NCBI GenBank assembly: GCA_025924495.1
Contig: JAICIG010000062.1
Location: 1 to 23,564 of the forward strand
DNA: 23,564 bases
Source of the DNA: Pirellulales bacterium
GTDB lineage: Bacteria; Planctomycetota; Planctomycetia; Pirellulales; JAICIG01
Direction: 5' to 3'
Positions 17,580 to 23,564 of the stretch are shown here, piece after piece (position 1 is the stretch's first letter; each line of letters begins with the position of its first letter). Below the pieces are notes generated by a model. That model was not told the DNA's origin and searched no databases. It saw only the letters and a list, made by a program, of their open reading frames with translations. Position numbers and translations under genes: made by a program.

Positions 17580-17825
17580 ATGAATGAGATCTACGCTCGA
17601 TTGCAGGAGATCTTTCGCGCCGTCCTGCTGGACGACTCCTTGACGCTCACGCCCGAGACGAGCGGGAAAGATTTCGAGGCCTGGGACTCGCTCACGCACG
17701 TGACCGTCATGGTGCACGTCGAGCAAGCGTTCGGCATCCAATTCACGAGTTCTGAAATCTCCGGATGGCAGAACGTCGGCGAACTGGCCCAATTGATCGA
17801 AGGCCGCCTGCGACAAAAAAGCTGA
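17580..17825 (+). CDS. Acyl carrier protein (DltC-like role)
   Basis: An 81-residue carrier protein of the ACP/PCP fold. Ser37 in FEAWDSLTHV is the phosphopantetheine attachment site, following the D-S-L rule. Helix I (NEIYARLQEIFRAVL) and the region after the serine (VMVHVEQAFGIQFTSSEI) match the family, and the length is normal. It should carry the acyl group as a thioester in the cytoplasm and hand it to the MBOAT protein, as DltC does for DltB. It has a Shine-Dalgarno-like AAAGG only one base from the ATG, too close to work, and a promoter-like pair of hexamers just upstream. No dedicated loading enzyme (DltA-like) is adjacent on the same strand. Confidence 0.92.
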   Translation: MNEIYARLQEIFRAVLLDDSLTLTPETSGKDFEAWDSLTHVTVMVHVEQAFGIQFTSSEISGWQNVGELAQLIEGRLRQKS

Positions 17826-17933
17826 CCGCGAGTCATCGAACAGAGCAAGCGGAGGACCGCTGGCCGGTGCGATTCCGCCGGCGGGCTAAGCAAGACATTC
17901 TCTAAGTTCGAGCGAAGTGGATGTTGATATTCC

Positions 17934-19217
17934 ATGGACCGATCCACAGTAGACTTCTTTAAGCCAGACTTCTGGTACGTCCTGGCGGTCGCTGTGGCGG
18001 TACTGGTCTCGACGGTATCTCCTGGCTTGCGCAAGCGGGCCTGGGCAGGCATCAACCTGGCTTTTCTTGGCTTGTTGTTGGGCTTTCCCAGCCCTCAGCG
18101 GGTGTGGGATTTGCTCCAACGTTACGACATCGGCGACGCCCTGGCGCTGCTGGCCGGCTCCCGGCTAGGTTTTGCGTGCGCGGGCGTGCTGATCGCCTGG
18201 TGCGTGTTGCAAGCGGTCCAATGGCGCCGGCTGGGAATCTTGCCGCTGGTTCTGAGCGGCTCGGCAATTCTGGTTTTGTTCCTCATCCATAAGCTACAAG
18301 CGCAAACGCTCTATGATTGGGACCGTTTGAGACTGGTGCGCGAGGCAATCGGGCTCTCCAACGCCCGTCTGCAGCCGCTCGAGTCGCTGCTCGAGGCGAT
18401 CGGCTTTTCGTACGTCGCCTTGCGGTTGGTCGAAGTGTTGCGGTTGACGTACGAAGGAACGCATCCGGCTCCCGACTTGCCATCGACAATCAACTATCTG
18501 CTGCCGTTCCACATGCTGGCGGCGGGACCGATACAAGGGTATGCAGACTTCGTGGCCCAGCCCGCCATCCCGCCGCCATTGAGCGCTTCGGACGCCTTAC
18601 GCAGCGTCGAGCGGATCGCTCACGGGTTGTTCAAGAAGTACGTGCTGGCTGCAATCGTGAAGCAAGACTTTCTTACGAGTTTCGTCGCGCCGCTTCCATA
18701 CATGGCCGTCGAACCGCTCTTCTATTACCTGTGGGTCTACCTCGATTTCAGCGCCTACTCCGACATTACCGTGGGGGCCGGCCGGCTGATGGGGGTGGCC
18801 ACGCCGGAAAACTTCAATCGGCCCTATGTCGCACGGAACCTGATCGATTTCTGGGACCGCTGGCACATGTCACTATCGCGGTTCATCTATCGGAACCTGT
18901 TTATCCCGGTGCAGCTCGCGCTCGTTCGCCGTACCGGGCCGCAGGCGGCGCTGTGGTGCGCCACGGCGGCCTTTTCCATATCCTTCTTGCTCTGCGGTCT
19001 CTGGCACGAACTGAATCTTCGCTGGTTGTTGTGGGGCGCCATGCACGCTGCAGGTCTGGTCATAGTCAACGCGTACCGCGCTTGGCTACAAAAACGGCTG
19101 AGCCGCGAGGCATTAACTCGCTACCGCGCTCACCGCGGCATCCGAGCGGCAGCGATTATTTTGACGCAGGTTTTCGTCGCGACCACGCTGTTAGTAGCGA
19201 GCTGGCCGCAGAATTGA
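17934..19217 (+). CDS. MBOAT-family O-acyltransferase (DltB/AlgI-like)
   Basis: A polytopic membrane acyltransferase of 427 residues that moves an acyl group across the membrane from a cytoplasmic thioester donor. Hydrophobic helices run from about residue 12 onward, with FHMLAAGPIQGY (192-203), then the MBOAT core YLWVYLDFSAYSDITVGAG (265-283), NFNRPYVARNLIDFWDRWH (293-311) and LLCGLWHE (352-359). The conserved histidines are His311 (WHMSLS) and His358 (GLWHE), equivalent to His289 and His336 of DltB. It is shorter than AlgI. It follows the ACP gene by 108 bases and is followed within 8 bases by the 47-residue gene, then by an SGNH gene, the same set as dltB-X-D. The acyl group is unknown. 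Confidence 0.95.
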   Translation: MDRSTVDFFKPDFWYVLAVAVAVLVSTVSPGLRKRAWAGINLAFLGLLLGFPSPQRVWDLLQRYDIGDALALLAGSRLGFACAGVLIAWCVLQAVQWRRLGILPLVLSGSAILVLFLIHKLQAQTLYDWDRLRLVREAIGLSNARLQPLESLLEAIGFSYVALRLVEVLRLTYEGTHPAPDLPSTINYLLPFHMLAAGPIQGYADFVAQPAIPPPLSASDALRSVERIAHGLFKKYVLAAIVKQDFLTSFVAPLPYMAVEPLFYYLWVYLDFSAYSDITVGAGRLMGVATPENFNRPYVARNLIDFWDRWHMSLSRFIYRNLFIPVQLALVRRTGPQAALWCATAAFSISFLLCGLWHELNLRWLLWGAMHAAGLVIVNAYRAWLQKRLSREALTRYRAHRGIRAAAIILTQVFVATTLLVASWPQN

Positions 19218-19225
19218 TCGGTAAA

Positions 19226-19369
19226 ATGCCCATGAGCGGTCTCATCTCAAAAGACGGTCCCATTCCGGCTTGGCAGTTTTCCCTAAGGTTGGTCTGGGTG
19301 ATAGTTCAACTCCTGCTTGTCTATTGGCTAGGTGAAAGTGGCGTCCAATTTCTTTACCAGGGCTTTTAA
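19226..19369 (+). CDS. DltX-like 47-residue single-helix protein ending in FLYQGF
   Basis: A tiny gene between the MBOAT and SGNH-2 genes, starting 8 bases after the MBOAT stop and overlapping the SGNH-2 start by 32-38 bases. The protein has a short N-terminus (MPMSGLISKDGPIPAWQF), one membrane helix at about 19-35 (SLRLVWVIVQLLLVYWL) and the end GVQFLYQGF. The final six residues fit F-x-Y-x-x-F, the conserved end of DltX (FIYNEF in Gram-positive examples, from memory), with Tyr44 as the candidate acyl relay. Size, topology, end motif and position between MBOAT and DltD-like genes all agree. A second ATG at 19232 would give a 45-residue product. The ribosome site is weak. A long open frame in the same phase upstream is a shadow of the MBOAT gene. 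Confidence 0.75.
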   Translation: MPMSGLISKDGPIPAWQFSLRLVWVIVQLLLVYWLGESGVQFLYQGF

Positions 19370-20504
19370 GCAGCTCAAGCCGGCAGCTTTCGATTTCTCG
19401 CGACTGCGCGGCCCGTTGGTCGTCATCGGCGGCGGCGCGGCCATCTTCGCGGCGATGCACTTCGTGTTAAGCTTGGCGTTTGGCGCCGATGCCGCCGCGC
19501 TTCACCCGCGACAACGGCCGCTTGGCTGGCCCATGTATGAAAGGATTTGGGGCAGGGTCTCCGCCCTGGACCATCTGTACCGCAGCGGCCAGCTGCCGCG
19601 CGACACGCGGTTGGGCATGTTCATCGGCGTATCGACGTCCGCCACCGGCATCGAGCGTCAGTTCTTGGATGAACGGGCCACGGCGGCTGACCGCTGGATT
19701 GTGCTGAGCGGCGCCGGCATGAGCTTGGAAAATATCGAAAACGTGATGCACCCCGTGTTTTTCTGCAGCCTCAAGCCGAGTGTCGTAGTGCTGGGCGTCC
19801 ATCCGCAGATGCTCGTGGGCGAAAGCTATCTCGGGGATGAGCCGACAGTCGATCCGGAACGAGTGGTCGGACGGCGCCGCCGAGCGAAAAAATCGCAATT
19901 CGCCGGGTTCGACGTCTTGAGCCGACTCCGCGAGCACTGGGCGATCAAGCAGCGCGCCATGGTAGCGGCCTTTTTGCGCACCCAAATCTACGCCGTTCGC
20001 ATCTATTTCTTTTACCTAGCCGGCGTCACCGCGGAATCTCTCTATCCGCCGATCACGGAACCCTGGGACGAAAATCCTCTGTGGCTGTGGTACATGGACG
20101 ATGCGGAGGACCAGTTCGCGCACGATCAGGCCGAGTTCTGGTCGAAGCGAGGGCACTTCCAGCCGAAAAACTACAATCCCGAAGGCGAGCAGGCGCGCTC
20201 GCTGGTCCGCATGATTCGCGCCTATCGAAAGATCGGCGCCAAGGTTTACGTGGTCATTATGCCGCTGCGATCCACGTTGCGGAAAATTGTTCCGCCCAAC
20301 GCGAAGCCGTGTATTTTCGAGGCTTTGGACCGTGCCTTTCCGGAAGCGCCGCCGCCGGTCATCGACCTGGAAGAGGCGATGCCCGACCAGCTTTTCACCG
20401 ACCAGGTGCATCTTTCCCGAGCCGGCGCAGAGCGATTGTCGAAGTTGGTGGCCGACCAACTGCAAGCGCCGCCTGCTAGTTCGCCAGCTCGGGACGGTTC
20501 TTGA
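19332..20504 (+). CDS. DltD/AlgX-like membrane-anchored SGNH protein (SGNH-2)
   Basis: A 390-residue protein with one N-terminal membrane helix (about 28-50) and an exported SGNH-type domain. The nucleophile motif is GVST (99-102) with Ser101. VVVLGVHPQM (151-160) ends the second core strand. The C-terminal block FTDQVHLS (355-362) provides Asp357 and His360. One helix plus an SGNH domain next to MBOAT and an X-type peptide gene is the layout of DltD, which transfers the acyl group to the polymer. Starts are GTG at 19332 or GTG at 19338; AGGTGA at 19329 favours the second slightly. The overlap with the small gene suggests translational coupling. The 3' end overlaps the convergent ligase gene by 29 bases. 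Confidence 0.88.
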   Translation: MKVASNFFTRAFKQLKPAAFDFSRLRGPLVVIGGGAAIFAAMHFVLSLAFGADAAALHPRQRPLGWPMYERIWGRVSALDHLYRSGQLPRDTRLGMFIGVSTSATGIERQFLDERATAADRWIVLSGAGMSLENIENVMHPVFFCSLKPSVVVLGVHPQMLVGESYLGDEPTVDPERVVGRRRRAKKSQFAGFDVLSRLREHWAIKQRAMVAAFLRTQIYAVRIYFFYLAGVTAESLYPPITEPWDENPLWLWYMDDAEDQFAHDQAEFWSKRGHFQPKNYNPEGEQARSLVRMIRAYRKIGAKVYVVIMPLRSTLRKIVPPNAKPCIFEALDRAFPEAPPPVIDLEEAMPDQLFTDQVHLSRAGAERLSKLVADQLQAPPASSPARDGS

Positions 20505-22437
20505 AGAGCTCCAACGCCTCTGGGTTGACCAGCGCCTCGGCGTTGCGCACCGGTCGGCCATGAATTACGGCGCGCACGGCCAACTCGACGAGCTTGCCGC
20601 TACGAGTGCGAGGAATATCGGCTACCTGCAGCACCTTGGCCGGCACGTGCCGGGGCGTCGCGTTGCGGCGCACTTCGTCGCGGATGCGGCGAGCGAGTTT
20701 ATCGTCGAGCGACACGCCCTCGCGCAGTTTGACAAACAGCACGATGCGCATGTCCCCGTCCCATTCCTGCCCGACGACGATGCTCTCCAGCACTTCCGGC
20801 ACTTGCTCGACCAGGCGATAGATTTCGGCGGTGCCGATTCGCACGCCGCCGGGATTCAAGGTCGCGTCGGTGCGGCCGTAAATCACCATTCCCCCATGCT
20901 CGTTCAATTCGGCCAGATCGCCATGCCGCCAGACGCCAGGGAACCGCTCGAAATATGCTTGTCGATACGCAGCGTCGTCCGGATCATTCCAAAAACCGAT
21001 GGGCATCGAAGGGAACGGGGCGGTACAGACCAATTCGCCCTTTTCATTGACGACCGGCTGGCCTGCCTCGTCAAACACTTGCACGTTCGTTCCCAAGGTC
21101 CGGCATTGCAGCTCTCCGCGATAGACCGGTCCGATCGGATCGTCGCTGACGAAGAAGCCGCACAACTCGGTGCCGCCTGAAATGCTCGACAGCCGCACGT
21201 CGCGCTTGATCGCTCGATAGACGTAATCGAAGCTCTCGCCGTGCAGCGGAGCTCCAGTTGAAAGGATGGCCCGGAGCGCCGATAAATCGTGCGTCTTGGC
21301 CGGCTCCAGCCGTACCTTTTCGATCGTCGAGAGATACTTGGGGCTGGTCCCGAAGACGGTAAGACGCTCGCGTTCGGCGAGATCGAACAGCACGTCGACC
21401 TTCGGGCCCAGAGGCGCACCATCGTACAGCACCACCGTGCAACCACAGCCCAGGCCTCCGACGAGCCAGTTCCACATCATCCAGCCGGTCGAGGTAAAAT
21501 AGAAGAGCCGGTCGTCGCGCGTCAGATCGCCGTGTAGCACGTGCTCCGAAAGGTGCTTGAGTAGAATGCCGCCGGCCTTGTGGACGATGCACTTGGGCCG
21601 CCCCGTGGTGCCCGATGAGTAGAGAATGTAAAGCGGATGGTTGGCCGGAAGCTGCGCGAATTCAGGCGGGCCGGCCGGAACGCTCTCCAGAAATTCGTCC
21701 CACGCAATGGCGCCGGCCAGCGCGCCCAGGTCGACCTGCGGGGGCTCGAGGTTGGGAACCACGACCAGCGTCTCAATCGAGCGGATCTCTTCGCGCAGCT
21801 TTTGCACGCGCGACAGGATGTCGATGCGGCGTCCGTTGTCAATGTATCCGTCGACGGAAATGAGCGTCTTGGGCTCAATCTGCCCAAAACGATCCAACAC
21901 GCCCAACGCGCCGAAGTCGGGCGAACACGAAGTCCAGATCGCCCCGAGACTGGCGCAGGCAAGCAGACCGACGACTGCCTCGGGAATGTTGGGCAGGTAT
22001 CCCGCCACGCGATCGCCTGGCTTGATCCCCGCCGCTTTCAGAGCGCGCGCCGCGCGCCCCACGATGAGGGCCAGTTGTTTGTAACTCAAGGTCGAACGGC
22101 GACCGCGGTCGTTCACCGAGACCAGGGCGGTACGATCGTCTCCGAAGCGAAGCAGGTTTTCGGCATAGTTCATTCGCGCCCCGGGAAACCATTCGGCGCC
22201 GGGCATCCGGTCGACGTGCTCGACGACGGCGTCATAGCGGCGGCTGGCAACCACGCCGCAAAAGTCCCAAATCGCGGCCCAAAACGCTTCCGGTTGGTCG
22301 ATGGACCACTGATAGAGCGCGGCATATTCCTGCTTGAGGGCATGGCCGCGATCGGCCAGGAACCGCATGAAGCTCACGAGGTTCGAGCGGGCGACCTGAT
22401 CGGCCGTCGGTTGCCAGAGAAGTGGAGCGCTGCTCAT
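20476..22437 (-). CDS. Acetoacetyl-CoA synthetase (acetoacetate-CoA ligase)
   Basis: An ANL-superfamily ligase of 653 residues, the standard length, that activates acetoacetate (or a related short acid) with ATP and CoA. MSSAPLLWQPTADQVARS is a typical start for this enzyme. Other signatures are WFPGARMNYAENLL (83-96), P-loop SSGTTGRPK (274-282), the STGWMMWNW segment, SGGTELCG, the hinge GRTDATLNPGGVRIG and Lys615 in RTRSGKL, the adenylation lysine. The open frame extends 93 codons upstream without ligase similarity, so the ATG at 22437 is chosen; its ribosome site is weak. In this setting it could supply acyl-CoA, but its opposite orientation argues that it is an independent gene, for example for ketone-body or poly-hydroxybutyrate turnover. 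Confidence 0.95.
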   Translation of the reverse strand: MSSAPLLWQPTADQVARSNLVSFMRFLADRGHALKQEYAALYQWSIDQPEAFWAAIWDFCGVVASRRYDAVVEHVDRMPGAEWFPGARMNYAENLLRFGDDRTALVSVNDRGRRSTLSYKQLALIVGRAARALKAAGIKPGDRVAGYLPNIPEAVVGLLACASLGAIWTSCSPDFGALGVLDRFGQIEPKTLISVDGYIDNGRRIDILSRVQKLREEIRSIETLVVVPNLEPPQVDLGALAGAIAWDEFLESVPAGPPEFAQLPANHPLYILYSSGTTGRPKCIVHKAGGILLKHLSEHVLHGDLTRDDRLFYFTSTGWMMWNWLVGGLGCGCTVVLYDGAPLGPKVDVLFDLAERERLTVFGTSPKYLSTIEKVRLEPAKTHDLSALRAILSTGAPLHGESFDYVYRAIKRDVRLSSISGGTELCGFFVSDDPIGPVYRGELQCRTLGTNVQVFDEAGQPVVNEKGELVCTAPFPSMPIGFWNDPDDAAYRQAYFERFPGVWRHGDLAELNEHGGMVIYGRTDATLNPGGVRIGTAEIYRLVEQVPEVLESIVVGQEWDGDMRIVLFVKLREGVSLDDKLARRIRDEVRRNATPRHVPAKVLQVADIPRTRSGKLVELAVRAVIHGRPVRNAEALVNPEALELFKNRPELAN

Positions 22438-22825
22438 TCCGATCCGATGTCGCCTTCCGAGAGGAAACACCCTGTTCTGAGTTCCGGCGGGTGTTTGTCC
22501 TATTGACCGCCTCGGAGAACGGCGAGGCGAACAAGCGTGGGCGCTTAAATCTATGCTTTTACCTTGGTCAACTATAGCACCCTCGGGCACCGCCTGCGAC
22601 CTGGCCTGCGACGGCCTGCAGGTCTGCGTCCTTAACAGGAGTTCGTATTTGCGGCTATGGCATGCGGCAGGGCGGGCCAATAGTTGCACCGTTCTTGTCC
22701 AAACGCAATGGCCCATTCTACGAGTATTACGCCCTCGGGGCCAATCGCATGCTCCTATGCGAACGTTACCGTTAATTCCTCGGCGGGCCGCCCTGCAGCA
22801 AGCAATCTTTCCCTAGATCAGCGGC

Positions 22826-22856
22826 CGGCCCTTGCGCATCTGAACCCGAAGGGCCG
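22826..22856. repeat. Perfect 8-base-pair hairpin in the divergent gap
   Basis: CGGCCCTT (22826-22833) pairs with AAGGGCCG (22849-22856) around a 15-base loop. Four A residues follow on the plus strand, so it would not act as a rightward terminator, and no T-tract follows on the minus strand. It may be a protein site or a remnant of a small palindromic element. Confidence 0.4.
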
Positions 22857-23028
22857 AAAACTGACCGAATAGGCGTGATAACCCTCGATGATGGCAAGCA
22901 CCTTAGCAACGGCATTACCGGTGTAACCGGCCGCGACTCGCCGGCGAGAAGGCGTCCAGTCCAGTAAGTGTTTGGCTGCGCGGTGCCGGCGCAAATTGTC
23001 CATAACAAATCATTTATCGATCGAGCTA

Positions 23029-23057
23029 TTGACGGCGTTGCAGTCGCGAAGCGTAAT
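23029..23057 (+). promoter_or_regulatory. Possible promoter for the partial gene at the right edge
   Basis: TTGACG (23029-23034, five of six to consensus), a 17-base spacer and CGTAAT (23052-23057, four of six). A start near 23065 would give a leader of about 55 bases before the ATG at 23119. Confidence 0.3.
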
Positions 23058-23118
23058 GGAATTATCACTTCTCGCCGGCCCGCCGCAACGTTATCCAAGC
23101 TAGGATTCTTAGCGCAAT

Positions 23119-23564
23119 ATGTTGGCGTTCACCGAATTGGGGCAAGAAGAGGACGCGTTGCAACCGGCTCTGTCGACAATTTCTCTCGATGCGCCGTCCT
23201 GCGAGAAACTGCGAGCAAAGCTCAAGCTTGCGCTCAAGGGCGCCAATCGCTCGCCTTCGGTTTTACAGGCGCAGCTCTGCGTGCGACAAGAGTCGCGAGT
23301 CATTGCTCGTGAGGCCTTTGGCGATTCGCGACTGAGCAAGGTGCGCGAGCATCTGGCAAGGGGCGGCATCGTGATTTGGAATGGCCTGCCGATCTCTGAT
23401 CGACCATCGTCGACCGCCGAGGAAAATCTGCTCTCTTTCGGTCAAGCCTTGGCGGCGGTCATCGCGCAAGGCACGGGGAGCTCATTTGGGTTTCTCCAAG
23501 AGGATGGCGGACTTCACTTCCAGCGCCTGTTTCCCGTCGCCGGGCTCGTGCACTGCGGAAAGAC
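23119..23564 (+). CDS. Partial gene, possible TauD/TfdA-like (clavaminate synthase-type) oxygenase N-terminus
   Basis: An open frame from ATG 23119 to the window edge, 148 complete codons, with an in-frame stop (TAG, 23110-23112) just upstream that fixes the 5' limit. GC at third positions and the composition look coding. Residues about 72-93 (LSKVREHLARGGIVIWNGLP) and 104-140 (LLSFGQALAAVIAQG, FLQEDGGLHFQRLFPV) resemble the N-terminal region of non-haem iron, 2-oxoglutarate-dependent oxygenases such as AsnO/VioC and clavaminate synthase, where a G-LP segment and a GY..E..G-L.Q...PV segment precede the iron motif. The His-x-Asp/Glu motif that would settle this lies beyond the window. There is no signal peptide. 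Coding status is likely; the family is tentative. Confidence 0.6.
   Translation, partial: MLAFTELGQEEDALQPALSTISLDAPSCEKLRAKLKLALKGANRSPSVLQAQLCVRQESRVIAREAFGDSRLSKVREHLARGGIVIWNGLPISDRPSSTAEENLLSFGQALAAVIAQGTGSSFGFLQEDGGLHFQRLFPVAGLVHCGK

Larger units (their letters stand above)
22438..23118. other. Divergent intergenic region (681 bases) with palindromes, no convincing gene
   Basis: It lies between the minus-strand ligase and the plus-strand partial gene. It contains a direct repeat CCTGCGAC (22593 and 22605), a hairpin at 22826-22856, a CCGGT/ACCGG hairpin at 22918-22930, a perfect 12-base palindrome CTCGCCGGCGAG at 22937-22948, and a possible promoter at 23029-23057. A 61-codon minus-strand frame (22818-23003) has no recognisable motif and no ribosome site that I can defend. 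Confidence 0.5.

Noticed and set aside
18317..19369. A 350-codon plus-strand open frame across the MBOAT gene
   Set aside because: Most of it is an Arg/Gly/Ala-rich shadow of the MBOAT gene in another frame. Only the last 48 codons, after the MBOAT stop, have a protein-like character and are kept as the small DltX-like gene.
20287..22506. Long plus-strand frames opposite the acetoacetyl-CoA synthetase (297 and 289 codons)
   Set aside because: They are antisense to a gene with full family signatures, are Arg/His/Gly-rich and show no motif.
22438..22716. An N-terminal extension of 93 codons to the acetoacetyl-CoA synthetase
   Set aside because: Arg/Ser/Cys-rich with no ligase similarity. The protein starting at 22437 has the family's usual N-terminus and length.
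22818..23003. A 61-codon minus-strand frame in the divergent gap
   Set aside because: No ribosome site, no motif, and it spans the palindromes. It could be real but is not supportable.

Overview
The window is GC-rich bacterial DNA of planctomycete character, probably from the Pirellulales. This is inferred from style, not from a marker gene. The signs are a CPEC/CEC zinc-ribbon protein followed by a Pro-rich linker and one membrane helix, an Ala/Glu/Pro-rich lipoprotein, a large lipoprotein joining a LolA/DUF2092-like region, a redoxin fold and FG-GAP-like repeats, loosely packed genes on both strands, and many starts with weak or no Shine-Dalgarno. No rRNA, tRNA, CRISPR array or insertion sequence was recognised.

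Left part (1-9044): a short leader with a perfect hairpin, a UvrD/Rep-type helicase, a small HELGHH putative metallopeptidase, a short-chain dehydrogenase (minus), a GH15 glucoamylase/trehalase-type hydrolase, the zinc-ribbon membrane protein (minus), phosphoserine aminotransferase SerC, and a low-complexity lipoprotein. These look like independent units. Middle part (9045-13041): an exported protein of unknown function, then, converging on it, the lipoprotein fusion whose redoxin domain has lost its CxxC.

The most interesting part is 13240-20504, eight genes all on the plus strand behind a good sigma70-like promoter. They are SGNH hydrolase 1 (three membrane helices), a NodU/CmcH-type O-carbamoyltransferase, an SxtJ-like membrane protein, a DUF5989 (SxtK-like) small membrane protein, an acyl carrier protein, an MBOAT O-acyltransferase, a 47-residue single-helix protein, and SGNH hydrolase 2. 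The last four have the parts and order of a Dlt-like export acylation system (DltC, DltB, DltX, DltD equivalents). Both the 47-residue protein (ending FLYQGF) and the DUF5989 protein (ending FIYTLF) finish in the F-x-Y-x-x-F pattern that I recall for DltX, where the tyrosine is the proposed acyl relay. The locus may therefore be a two-arm system that decorates a surface polymer or lipid with an acyl group and perhaps a carbamoyl group. The substrate and acyl group cannot be read from the sequence.

Right part (20476-23564): a convergent acetoacetyl-CoA synthetase (minus) whose end overlaps the last gene of the cluster, a 681-base divergent gap with palindromes and a possible promoter, and the start of a gene that runs off the window and faintly resembles TauD/TfdA-type oxygenases.
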